Below, one piece after another: positions 18,334 through 27,510 of a DNA stretch of 64,000 bases. The translations under genes were made by a program, and so were the position numbers. This stretch comes from Bacteroidota bacterium (GTDB taxonomy: Bacteria > Bacteroidota > Bacteroidia > AKYH767-A > OLB10): NCBI GenBank assembly GCA_016709725.1, contig JADJMG010000007.1, positions 248,001 to 312,000 of the forward strand. Direction: 5' to 3'. The notes under the pieces are model-generated. The model saw only the letters and a list, made by a program, of their open reading frames with translations. It was not told the origin of the DNA and made no database searches. How positions within the stretch are numbered: the first letter of the stretch is position 1; every line of letters starts with the position of its first letter.

Positions 18334-18446
18334 GATACAATTTTAGAGAGTTCAAAGATAGATATTTCCCTTTAGGAGTCCATTAATTGACGTTTAGAAT
18401 TGATCGAAAAGCCTTTTGATAGTTTGAAATTGGGGATTTGCCGTTA

Positions 18447-18990
18447 ATGAAAGCAAGCTTTCAACACTGCATAAATTTACGGAGTGGCCCAGATTGGCTC
18501 CGCCGATCTGGAGAGGGGGGTGATCTAATCAAAACAAAAAGAGGAATTGCATTCCTTTTTTTCAATGTATGACCGCTTATGAAAGCAAGCTTTCAACACT
18601 GCATAAATTTACGGAGTGGCCCAGATTGGCTCCGCCGATCTGGAGAGGGGGGTGATCTAATCAAAACAAAAAGAGGAATTACATTCCTTTTTTTCAATGT
18701 ATGACCGCTTATGAAAGCAAGCTTTCAACACTGCATAAATTTGCGGGGGCCGTTGGCTCCGCCGTCTGGAGGGGTATCTAATCAAACAAAAAGAGAATTG
18801 CTTCCTTTTTCATTATGACCGCTTATGAAAGCAAGCTTTGAACACTGCATAAATTTACGGAGTGGCCCAGATTGGCTCCGCCGATCTGGAGAGGGGGGTT
18901 ATCTAATCAAAACAAAAAGAGGAATTACATTCCTTTTTTTCAATGTATGACCGCTTATGAAAGCAAGCTTTCAACAAAGTATAAATTGAA
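18447..18990. repeat. 132-bp tandem repeat array next to tRNA-Pro
   Basis: Units begin at ATGAAAGCAAGCTTTC: 18447, 18579, 18711, 18825 and a partial one at 18957. Spacings are 132, 132, 114 and 132. Units 1, 2 and 4 are nearly identical; unit 3 has lost 18 bases at scattered points. Each contains three hairpins: GAAAGC-AA-GCTTTC, CCAGAT...ATCTGG, and a terminator-like AAAAAGAGGAAT...ATTCCTTTTTTT. A segment CGGAGTGGCCCAGATTGG resembles the complement of the nearby tRNA-Pro 3' end (CGGGGTGGCCAGATTTGA). No coding sequence is evident. Confidence 0.9.
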
Positions 18991-19019
18991 AAAAGGATCG
19001 GCAAGCCGATCCCTTTTTG
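18990..19019 (-). terminator. terminator of tRNA-Pro
   Basis: GGATCGGC pairs with GCCGATCC around AA, flanked by A and T runs so that it can work in both directions. It lies 12 nt downstream of the tRNA on the minus strand. Confidence 0.85.
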
Positions 19020-19030
19020 TTTTGTATTAG

Positions 19031-19104
19031 TCGGGGTGGCCAGATTTGAACTGACGACCTCCAGCACCCCATGCTGGCGCGATACCGGGCTACGCTACAC
19101 CCCG
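19031..19104 (-). tRNA. tRNA-Pro (anticodon GGG)
   Basis: 74 nt read on the minus strand. The acceptor stem is CGGGGTG/CACCCCG with discriminator A. The anticodon arm is CCAGC-ATGGGGT-GCTGG, giving anticodon GGG. The T arm contains TTCAAAT. CCA is not encoded. Confidence 0.93.
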
Positions 19105-19243
19105 AAAAACGATGGTGCAAAAATACATAACTTAAGGATTTGGGACAAATTTTTAAAATTCGCTTCAGACTGAAAATAAAACATTTTAGATGATGAAACG
19201 TTGTTGTTCATCAGCGAATTCCCATGATCCCATCTAAACTGCT

Positions 19244-19251
19244 TACTTTTG
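19244..19251 (+). promoter_or_regulatory. -7 promoter element abutting the TonB receptor gene
   Basis: TACTTTTG (exact TAnnTTTG) ends 7 nt before the ATG at 19259, so the transcript would have almost no leader. Confidence 0.45.
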
Positions 19252-19258
19252 CATCCTT

Positions 19259-21689
19259 ATGAAATATTATCTCCTCTTAGCCATTGGGCTATTTCTATTT
19301 TCCGCTTCTGTTTCTGCCCAGGAAAACCAAAAAAAAGTCACCGTTTCAGGATATATTAAGGATTCCACTTCAGGTGAAGCACTCATTGGTGCAGCAATTT
19401 ATATCAAAGAACTGCAAAAAGGGACTAACGCTAATGCTTATGGCTTTTTTTCATTGACACTGAATCCCGGAAAGTATACTTTTATTGTTAATTATATTGG
19501 ATATAGGGAGCAAGTGTTGGAAGTCGAATTATCTGCTGATAAAAAATTGGATGTTGATCTTTTGCCCAATGGAATTGAGAAGAAAGAGGTGGTGATCGTT
19601 GCCGAAAGAAAGGATAAGAATGTTCAAAGTACCGATATGGGTAGAGTGGAGCTCGAAGTGGATAAAATTAAAAGTTTACCCGCCTTGCTCGGTGAAGTAG
19701 ACATCTTAAAAACACTTCAACTTCTTCCGGGCGTTCAAAATGCAGGCGAAGGTAACTCAGGTTTCTATGTACGCGGAGGTGGCCCCGATCAGAATTTGAT
19801 TTTGTTGGATGAAGGTGTTGTTTATAATGCATCTCATCTTTTTGGATTTTTCTCGGTGTTTAATCCTGATGCTGTAAAAAATGTTACGCTAATTAAAGGT
19901 GGAATGCCAGCTCAATACGGGGGACGTCTAGCTTCAGTAGTCGATATTTCAATGAAGGATGGAAACCAAAAGAAGTTCAAAGCCTCAGGTGGTTTAGGTT
20001 ATATCGCTTCTCGATTAACGTTGGAAGGACCCATTGTAAAGGATAAAAGTTCGTTTATGATTAGTGGTAGAAGAACGTTTATCGATTTATTTTTGCGTGA
20101 GCCTTTTATTAAATCTGATTCCAGAATTGCAGGAAACTCGTATTATTTTTATGATCTGAATGCTAAAATAAATTACACCTTATCACCGAAGGATCGTCTC
20201 TTCTTAAGTGGATATTTTGGTCGAGATGTGTTTAATTTCAAAAGCTCCGATACTGGTTTTAAAGTAAGAATCCCTTGGGGAAATGCAACTACATCATTGC
20301 GTTGGAATCATCTTTTCAATGATCAATTGTTTATGAATACATCGCTTATTTTTAACGATTATAAATTTGAATTTGGTGCGTCACAGCAGGAATTTGATTT
20401 TAAAATATTTTCTGGAATTCGTGATTATAATGCTAAGATTGATCTAAATTGGTTTCCGAATATTTTACATAATGTTAAGTTCGGAGGAAATTATATTTAT
20501 CATCGTTTCACACCTACCAATGCTTATGCTCGATCTGGCGATGTCGTTTTTGATTTGGGAAAAGTTACTCGATTCTACGCACACGATGCCTCTTTTTATG
20601 TGAATGATGAATGGGATGTCACTGAAAAATTCAGAGTGAATGCTGGCGTGCGGGTTTCGTATTTTGCACATATTGGACCTTTTTCGCGCTACGTGGAAGA
20701 TCCTTCTTTCCCAGGTAAATTTTTAGATACAATTGATTATGCTCAAGGAAAAAAAGTGGCGGATTATCTGAATGCAGAACCACGATTTAGCATGCGCTAT
20801 GAGTTGAATAAATCTTCCTCTGTAAAAGCATCCTTCACACAAAATTATCAGTATATCCACATCGCTTCTTTTGGTTCGGTGAGTTTGCCTACTGATGTTT
20901 GGGTGCCCAGTACCGATAAAGTAAAACCTCAGTTTGGTACTCAATATTCGTTAGGGTATTTTAAAAATCTAAAGGATAATATGTACGAAACTTCGGTGGA
21001 AGTGTACTACAAGGAAATGAAGAATCAGATCGATTACGAAGAAGGTGCTACACCCGATGGAGATGTACGAAATAATCCGGATAATAATTTTGTGTTCGGT
21101 AAGGGTTGGAGTTATGGAGCCGAATTTTTTGTGAAAAAGTCGATGGGGAAATTGAATGGTTGGATTGGATATACTTTATCTTACACAAAAGAAAATTCCC
21201 CGACTTAAACCAAGGACGAACATTTTCTGCTAAATACGATCGACGTCATGATGCATCATTGGTAGTGGTGTATGATCACAGTAAAAATGGACATTCGGCT
21301 TAACTTGGGTGTATGCTACCGGTGATGCCTTAACGTTGCCTGCCGAAAGGTATTTCATGTCGGCCGGACCACCAGTCAACATCGATCAAAATGGACAGGT
21401 AGGTGTAAATAATAATTTTTACATCTTAAGTGGATTCGATAAACGAAATGATTACAGGCAGAAAGCATTTCATCGTTTGGATATTTCTGCAACTTTGCGC
21501 AGCCAAAAACAAAGAAATTACGAGACAGAATGGGTGTTTGCCGTATATAATTTCTACGGTCGACAAAATCCATACTTCATCTATTTCGATGTGCAAGGAA
21601 ATAGTCAAGATGGAAATCAAAAAGTACAAGCAAAACAAGTATCACTGTTCAGTGTGATTCCATCCGTTACTTACAATTTTAAATTTTAA
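19259..21689 (+). CDS. TonB-dependent outer-membrane receptor, two frameshifts
   Basis: A signal peptide ending VSAQ leads to a carboxypeptidase-like regulatory domain (VTVSGYIKDSTSGEALIGA, to about residue 100). A plug domain (LPGVQNAGEGNSGFYVRGG, LLDEGVVYNASHLFGFFSVFNPDAV) and a 22-strand-type barrel follow, ending in the aromatic VTYNFKF. The frame breaks at about 21188 and 21272. Adding one A to each of two A runs yields YTKRKFPDLNQGRTF and DHSKKWTFGLTWVYATG, and a protein of about 810 residues. It is translated just ahead of a DUF4249 lipoprotein, forming an uptake pair whose ligand is unknown. Confidence 0.88.
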
Positions 21690-21691
21690 AG

Positions 21692-22585
21692 ATGAAAAAA
21701 TATTTTATTTTAATAATCGCAAGCCTCGCTATGATCAGTTCATGCGAGAAAAATATTGATTTAGATTTACCACCCATCGACCAAAAAGTAGTGGTAGAAG
21801 GTTATGTAGAAAATGGCTTGCCTCCCTATGTAATTCTCAGTAAAACTGAACCCTATTTTGATCCCATCGGACAAAATACTATTAATAATTTACCGGTTCG
21901 TGGTGCATTGGTTTACATCAGCAATGGAATAGATACAGTTCAATTAACAGAGTTAGATACTTCCATTAATGGAGTTTCTTTAGGTGGCTTTTATGTAGCA
22001 CTCGACTCTATAACTTTTCTTCCAAGCATGATTGGAACGCCGGGTACGACATATTCCTTAAATATAATTACAGCAGCCGGCGAACAATTAAGTTCAATAG
22101 CTAAATTACCTATGCCAATTCCTCTGGACAGTACGTGGTTTAAGGTACAAGAAGATTTGGATAGTCTTGGATGGGCATGGGCAAAGTTATCTGATCCAGA
22201 TACCTTAGGTAATGCATACCGATGGTTTGCTAAGCGATTAAACAAAGATGATTTTTTCATTGCTCCGATCGGATCTGTTTTTGAAGATCGATTTATCAAT
22301 GGAAGATCGTTTAACTTTCCCTATAACCGTGGAACCATTCAGAATTCCGAAGCAGAGGAAGATAATAATGAAGAAGCCGATTATTATAAAAAGGGTGATA
22401 CCATCGTTGTAAAATTCTGTACCATCGATTTTGCAACGTATGAATTTTGGAGAGATGCCGAGAATCAAGTTTCAAGTAATGGAAGTCCTTTTGCAGTTCC
22501 TTCGAATGTAAAATCAAACATATCAGGTGGAAGGGGATTGTTTGCAACATACACGGCGAGTTTCGATACCATTATCGCTAATTAA
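21692..22585 (+). CDS. DUF4249 outer-membrane lipoprotein
   Basis: Starts 2 nt after the TonB receptor. MKKYFILIIASLAMISSCEK is a lipoprotein signal with Cys at residue 18. The mature protein begins NIDLDLPPIDQKVVVEGYVENGLPPYVILSKTEPYF, the DUF4249 hallmark. DUF4249 proteins accompany TonB receptors in Bacteroidota and are thought to act as surface-exposed partners, much like SusD but unrelated in sequence. 297 residues, usual for the family. Ligand unknown. Confidence 0.88.
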   Translation: MKKYFILIIASLAMISSCEKNIDLDLPPIDQKVVVEGYVENGLPPYVILSKTEPYFDPIGQNTINNLPVRGALVYISNGIDTVQLTELDTSINGVSLGGFYVALDSITFLPSMIGTPGTTYSLNIITAAGEQLSSIAKLPMPIPLDSTWFKVQEDLDSLGWAWAKLSDPDTLGNAYRWFAKRLNKDDFFIAPIGSVFEDRFINGRSFNFPYNRGTIQNSEAEEDNNEEADYYKKGDTIVVKFCTIDFATYEFWRDAENQVSSNGSPFAVPSNVKSNISGGRGLFATYTASFDTIIAN

Positions 22586-22750
22586 TTAAAATAGCTTCCT
22601 TTTTTATTGAAGTCGAAGTCCTATTTCTATAGATGGGTGGAGTGTGGTTTCTAGAATTTAATCAAGTTATGTGAATCAAGTCTCAATTAATTAATTGAAA
22701 GTGATGGACTTGCATTTTGTAGCCTGTATAACTTCTATTAATATATTTCC

Positions 22751-22758
22751 TAGTTTTG
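22751..22758 (+). promoter_or_regulatory. probable -7 element of the PEGA-trypsin gene
   Basis: TAGTTTTG (exact TAnnTTTG) lies 51 nt before the ATG at 22810. It would place the transcript start near 22764, downstream of the upstream TTG that could otherwise extend the frame. Confidence 0.4.
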
Positions 22759-22809
22759 AAATCTCTATCTGAGCACTTACAAAAATCAAAAAACCTCACC
22801 CTAATTATT

Positions 22810-24372
22810 ATGTTTAAAAAAGCAATAAGTTACGTGCTCATTGTTTCGATTATTATCATGTCGAACGGTTGTGCCACTATTTTAAATGGTAAATACCAGA
22901 AAGTTGATGTCTATACGGGCTCGAGTGAATCCACTGTTTATGTTAATGATGCAAAACAAGGAACTGGAACTGCAGTAAGATCCAAAATGAGAAGGGATTT
23001 CCAGCCAAAGCAAGTGAAAGTGGAAAGGCCAGGATACAAACCCGTTTATGCAGTGCATCGTCAAAGCAAAAAATCATGGTTGTACATCATGTCATGGATT
23101 CCATTTGTTGTTGTTTATTTCATGCCTCCATTGTTAGACCGAGGACCTAAGGCATTTAATTACAATAAATCGATGAGTCTGCAAGTAGATCGTAAAGTGA
23201 ATAGTAAAGATTCTACGCAGAAGTACATGGTATTGAAGAATGTGAAGTTTGATGTTAAAAAGGAAGACTTTACTATGGAGAAAATAGATTACAAGCGCTT
23301 CAAGAAAGGAAAAAACAGTAAAAAAGGCGATCAGGAGAAATACGACGAGGATATTGCGGTAGATAATTCCATCTTTTCAAATGCGCTCAACGCTGCCTTG
23401 TATGATGCAGGATATATTGATACATCAGGAGTGATACTGAAAAGTAAAATGAATAATACCTATGTGAATGCTCGAGTTAGCAAAATGAATTTCACGCAGG
23501 TGGTATCTTATAAAGGATTATATAATCGTAGTTTAATTTGCTCGGCAACCATTGATTGGGAGTTTTTAGATAAATATGATCAGGTAAAATTTAAGAAAAC
23601 AAGTACTGCTAAATCGGGTGAATTTTGCACCTATACATCTACTACTAAATCTTACGATGAGCAGTTGAATGTTATTCAATCGGCAGTGCAGGATGCGATC
23701 TCCAATTCATTTTATGATGTGTTAGCGGATTCAAAAGCAAAGGAATTTTTAAAATCTTCAGATGTAAACCCTACCGTTGCATTGGAAACGTTGAATATTT
23801 CTAGAGGAAAACTAGTTACTGATATGAAAAGTGGAGTAGAAGCCACCACCGTTATTTTAACCAACAAAGGACATGGAAGTGGATGTGTTGTGAGTACAGG
23901 TGGATACATTGTCACTAGTTTTCATGTGGTAGCCGGAGTAGATAGTACGCTCAAAGTTGCATTTAAAGATGGGGATACCGCAGTAGCAGTAATCGTACGT
24001 TCCAGTGAATTGGCTGATTTAGCACTTTTGAAAGTGAAAAAAACTTGTAAGTATGCATTTAACGTTACCTTGACCCCTGACTTTGAAGTTGCGGATGAAG
24101 TTTTTGCCATTGGAACACCTGCCTCTGTTGAATTAGGACAAACCGTAAGCAAAGGAATTATTTCAGCTACACGAAAAGAAGTTGGAGGAGTAGAATTAAT
24201 TCAAACCGATGTATCTGTAAATCCAGGAAATAGCGGGGGATCGTTGCTGAAAAGAGATGGCACTTTCATTGGTGTAGTAAATGCAAAAATTTCAGGAAAA
24301 GGATTGGAAGGGCTTGGATTCTGCACACCGGCTGCACAAATTATAAAAGAATTGAAAATAAATTTCAAATAG
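22810..24372 (+). CDS. lipoprotein with PEGA-like domain and trypsin-like serine protease domain
   Basis: ATG 22810 is preferred because it begins a lipoprotein signal (MFKKAISYVLIVSIIIMSNGCATIL, Cys at 21). A short PEGA-like domain (VYVNDAKQGTG...QVKVERPGYKP) is followed by a hydrophobic helix (YIMSWIPFVVVYFMPPLL), a Lys-rich linker and an unrecognised alpha+beta region. Residues from about 360 form an HtrA-like protease: GHGSGCVVSTGGYIVTSFHVV (His), ADLALLKV (Asp) and NPGNSGGSLL (Ser). No PDZ domain follows. It is inferred to be an envelope protease; substrate unknown. A strong terminator follows. Confidence 0.85.
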   Translation: MFKKAISYVLIVSIIIMSNGCATILNGKYQKVDVYTGSSESTVYVNDAKQGTGTAVRSKMRRDFQPKQVKVERPGYKPVYAVHRQSKKSWLYIMSWIPFVVVYFMPPLLDRGPKAFNYNKSMSLQVDRKVNSKDSTQKYMVLKNVKFDVKKEDFTMEKIDYKRFKKGKNSKKGDQEKYDEDIAVDNSIFSNALNAALYDAGYIDTSGVILKSKMNNTYVNARVSKMNFTQVVSYKGLYNRSLICSATIDWEFLDKYDQVKFKKTSTAKSGEFCTYTSTTKSYDEQLNVIQSAVQDAISNSFYDVLADSKAKEFLKSSDVNPTVALETLNISRGKLVTDMKSGVEATTVILTNKGHGSGCVVSTGGYIVTSFHVVAGVDSTLKVAFKDGDTAVAVIVRSSELADLALLKVKKTCKYAFNVTLTPDFEVADEVFAIGTPASVELGQTVSKGIISATRKEVGGVELIQTDVSVNPGNSGGSLLKRDGTFIGVVNAKISGKGLEGLGFCTPAAQIIKELKINFK

Positions 24373-24396
24373 ATACTACTTAAAATTAAGAATGGA

Positions 24397-24424
24397 AACG
24401 CAGATCTTATGGTCTGCGTTTTTT
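24397..24424 (+). terminator. rho-independent terminator of the PEGA-trypsin gene
   Basis: AACGCAGA pairs with TCTGCGTT around an eight-base loop, followed by a T run. Confidence 0.88.
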
Positions 24425-24494
24425 ATGCATTATTCTTTAGTCATTTTTTACTTTTTTGAGGTAAAATTAATTTTATAGCTGCTTTACAAATCAT

Positions 24495-24580
24495 CATTTA
24501 ACACAAAGAGCACAAAGATTAGCACGGAGAACACAGGTGAAATTTAAACACCAATTATTTTGTGTCCTCCGTGTTAAATG
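24495..24580. repeat. imperfect inverted repeat, CATTTAACAC/GTGTTAAATG
   Basis: The outer arms CATTTAACAC (24495-24504) and GTGTTAAATG (24571-24580) are exact complements. Inner arms (CACGGAGAACACA and TGTGTCCTCCGTG) also pair with one bulge. It fills most of the interval 24425-24672 with no gene. Confidence 0.65.
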
Positions 24581-24672
24581 GTTGTCCCTAATCAGAAAAT
24601 GATACTAACCTTGATTGAATTGTTCAGTAAAAAATAAACTAGAATTTAAAATGAATTTTATATACTTGTAAA

Positions 24673-25297
24673 GTGAAACGCATTCAAAATATCATTGATC
24701 AAGGCGAAGGCGACATGCTCGATTTCAAGAAGGAAATCAGCAATGCACATCGTATTGCAAAAACGATGGTCTCCTTTGCAAATCATCATGGCGGCACTTT
24801 GTTGGTTGGCGTACGCGACGATGGGAGCATCAGTGGAGTGAAGGCCGAGGAAGAAAAATACATGCTAGAGAAAGCGGCAACCACCTTATGTCATCCAAGC
24901 ATCGATCTCCACATCAACGAATGGAATTTGAAGGGAAAAATCGTGTTGGAAGTTCTCGTTCCGGAAGGAAAAGACAAACCCTTTTTATGCCATTGATGAG
25001 GAAGGAAAAAAATGGGTGTATGTTCGGCAACTCGATCAAAGTTTGTTAGCGAGTAAAGTTGTGGTGGAAGTATTAAAACGTAAAAATTCATCGGTTCACA
25101 CCGTCGTTGAATTTACCAGTAAGGAAAAAGCTTTGCTGGATTACCTAAAGGAAAATCCCCGCATCACATTAAAAGAATATTGCAAGCTCGTCAATATTTC
25201 ACGATGGCGAGCACAACGAATAGTTGTCAATTTAATTTCAGTAGGAGTGATTCGCGTTTTTGATATTGAAAAGCCAGAGTATTATACGCTGGGGTAG
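24673..25297 (+). CDS. AlbA_2 (Schlafen-type) domain protein with C-terminal winged helix, frameshifted
   Basis: Residues 1-105 are an AlbA_2 domain (EGDMLDFKKEISNAHRIAKTMVSFANHHGGTLLVGVRDDGSISG). The frame stops at 24994, but the next frame continues the family sequence (DEEGKKWVYVRQLDQSLLAS). Removing one T from the TTTTT at 24982-24986 gives PFYAIDEEGKKW and one protein of about 207 residues. The C-terminal part (LKEYCKLVNISRWRAQRIVVNLISVGVI) looks like a winged helix-turn-helix. The combination suggests a nucleic-acid-binding regulator. The start codon is GTG. Confidence 0.75.
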
Positions 25298-25610
25298 ATG
25301 CCGCTTGATTATAAGTTTTCCAGAATAAATAATTATGCTTCGGATAATGTTTAGGCTACTAGCTTCTAGCTGCTTGCCGCTAGGAGATTTCGTGATAAAT
25401 TATTCATCTTATTTATAATTATCTATTTTAACACTAGTGGCACTAAGTTCACTCGAGTACACTTAAGAGCAATCGATTTCTTTAGTGTTCTTTTGTGAGG
25501 GTGAAAAATATGCTTCATGATGAATGTAGTTTTTTATTCGAAGAAACACTGATTAAAATCATAGAAAAAGTTTTAACAATTTTTCATTTTTACCAATCAA
25601 ATAATTTAAT
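25298..25610. other. intergenic region with AGCT-rich repeat
   Basis: CTACTAGCTTCTAGCTGC at about 25352-25372 belongs to an AGCT-rich family also seen near 7150 and 52146. Nothing else is recognised. Confidence 0.4.
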
Positions 25611-25939
25611 ATGAACCCAAACACTACTCTTTATTGGAACAAAGTTTTGAAATTGCACCGAGAGGGATATCCTGTTGAAACCATTCAAAATATTTTGAAA
25701 AATGAAGGTCTGGATGAAGTATTATTGACTGAATCGCTTTGCAAATTGAAATTGATCCTTTACAAAAGCGCAAAAGTAGAGCCGTGATTATTATGATTAC
25801 GGGTGCTTTTATAATGCTATTCGGATTTATTATCACGGTAGTTTTGTTTCATTACAATCATAACTTCGATTTGTTTTTGTATGGCTTCACTGTGATTGGC
25901 TTGCTCGTGTTGAGCTATGGAGTGTATGAGATGCTATGA
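25611..25939 (+). CDS. small membrane protein, frameshifted
   Basis: ATG 25611 opens MNPNTTLYWNKVLKLHREGYPVETI and similar, a short helical cytoplasmic domain. The first frame would end at 25786. Adding one T to the TTT at 25738-25740 gives ESLLQIEIDPLQKRKSRAV and continues into two hydrophobic helices (IIMITGAFIMLFGFIITVVLF, FLYGFTVIGLLVLSYGVY), about 109 residues in all. No family is recognised and no neighbour suggests a role. Confidence 0.5.
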
Positions 25940-26018
25940 GAAGTTAGATTTTAAAAGTGTCTGGTTTTATTAATTTGACAAAAATTATTAAAATAAATTC
26001 TTTAAAGAGGAGAAAAGA

Positions 26019-26169
26019 GAACGCTGATGACACGGATTAAAATGATAAATCTGGATTGCTATAACAATTGTATTCATTTTCGTCAACAAGAAGTTATAAT
26101 GTTGTTGTGAATTCAACTTAAACTAGGAAAAATCTGCGAAAATCCGTTCAATCTGTGTCATCCGCGTTC
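26019..26169. repeat. head-to-head pair of GAACGC-GATGACAC repeats
   Basis: A plus-strand copy at 26019-26057 (GAACGCTGATGACACGGATT...) faces an inverted copy at 26131-26169 (...CTGTGTCATCCGCGTTC). The arms are about 39 nt and the spacer 73 nt, so an imperfect long hairpin is possible. It lies just past the 3' end of the minus-strand gene ending at 26180 and may serve as its transcript end. Confidence 0.65.
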
Positions 26170-26179
26170 CAATTTAGAT

Positions 26180-27445
26180 CTATTCTACCACCAATTTACT
26201 TCTCCCTACAAAACCATCTGCAAAAGCCTCTATAACATAAACACCAGCAGCTAATTTGCGTACATCAATGGTTTTTGTACCCGATTCGATTTGCACCAAC
26301 TCACCCAACAATGAATAAATTTTTGTGGTGATGTTGGAAGTATTGATATGCTGAGGAAAATCTAAGTTGAAATAGTCGTTAGTTGGATTCGGTGAAACTT
26401 TTATTTTTATTATTTGCAGATCATCATGCGAAATTAATCCCGTCAATATTTTATTGACAACAATATATCCACTATCACCCACTGCAAATACGGTTGAGTC
26501 ATTGTACGAGGAGATATCGTTTATTTGTTGATCGACCGCATCGAAGTTCCAAGTGATGATATCACCCGGACTCCTAAAAATTAATCCTGTTTGTGATCCT
26601 TGTGAAACACCACCCGAAAAGATTTCTCCATTTCCTGATTGATGTAAGGTTAAAAAATCAGGATAGAAAAAAGTAGCAGAGTTGCCATCATAGTTCCATG
26701 ATAATCCGCCATCAGTAGAAATATAGATTCCAAAGCCAGCACCACTTATTGCCTTATATCCTGCATAGGCCAATGTATCATTAATCATTAACACCGATGT
26801 AATGGGATGCATGGTTGGATTTGATGGAATGCTATCCCAGTTAAGTCCACCATCAGTTGTTCGAAAAATGAGACCGCTCGAACTGGCGGCTAAGCCCAAT
26901 TGCGAATCATAAAAATGAATATCTACGATCATATTTTGAGAATCCCATGTCGAACTATTCATGGTAGCCGGACTCCATGTCCCTGCTGTTAATTTCGAAA
27001 TTAATTCTCCTTGAAAACAACCCGATCCACCGATGAAACCATTATCTTGATCGAAGAAAAAGAGTCCCTGATTAAAACAATTATTTCCAGCCAAGGCATT
27101 CGCTGTCCAGTTCAATCCGCCATCCATAGTTTTGTAACTAGTCGAGTATGGACCAATCGTTACGTAGCCGATGGAGTCGGTCAGGAATTGCAGATTTAAA
27201 ACATCCGCATTCCAACTCAAGAAATTTATTCCCGATGGATTCAGTGGATTCCAGGTCAGACCACCATCCGTCGTTTTTAAAAGTAAACTGTCATCGCCGC
27301 CAATGTATCCTACTGATGGGGAAGGAAAATGAATTGTATTTAAGTTTTCAGTGGTGCCACTCGTAACCTGATACCAGTTTTGAGAATGAGTGTGGAGTGC
27401 GAGAAAGAGGAATGAGATGGTAATTAAAAGTTGAATTTTTTTCAT
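26180..27445 (-). CDS. T9SS-sorted protein with YCF48/BNR-like propeller repeats
   Basis: ATG 27445 is chosen over an upstream in-frame start because it begins a signal peptide (MKKIQLLITISFLFLALHTHSQ). Repeats of the form TTDGGLTWNPL, TMDGGLNWTA, TTDGGLNWDSI and STDGGLSWNYD mark a YCF48/sortilin-type beta-propeller, shared with photosystem II stability factor HCF136. The C terminus is a T9SS sorting domain (KVSPNPTNDYFNL, YSLLGELVQ, LAAGVYVIEAF). It is probably secreted and surface bound; ligand unknown. 421 residues, uninterrupted. Confidence 0.88.
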   Translation of the reverse strand: MKKIQLLITISFLFLALHTHSQNWYQVTSGTTENLNTIHFPSPSVGYIGGDDSLLLKTTDGGLTWNPLNPSGINFLSWNADVLNLQFLTDSIGYVTIGPYSTSYKTMDGGLNWTANALAGNNCFNQGLFFFDQDNGFIGGSGCFQGELISKLTAGTWSPATMNSSTWDSQNMIVDIHFYDSQLGLAASSSGLIFRTTDGGLNWDSIPSNPTMHPITSVLMINDTLAYAGYKAISGAGFGIYISTDGGLSWNYDGNSATFFYPDFLTLHQSGNGEIFSGGVSQGSQTGLIFRSPGDIITWNFDAVDQQINDISSYNDSTVFAVGDSGYIVVNKILTGLISHDDLQIIKIKVSPNPTNDYFNLDFPQHINTSNITTKIYSLLGELVQIESGTKTIDVRKLAAGVYVIEAFADGFVGRSKLVVE

Positions 27446-27510
27446 GATCTTAGAATTTGATGTAACAAAAATAGACCATCTATCAAGAAGCAACCATGTA
27501 CAATTCCGAC

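Noticed and set aside
18447..18990. CRISPR array
   Set aside because: Units are 132 bp with no repeat-spacer alternation and no cas genes.
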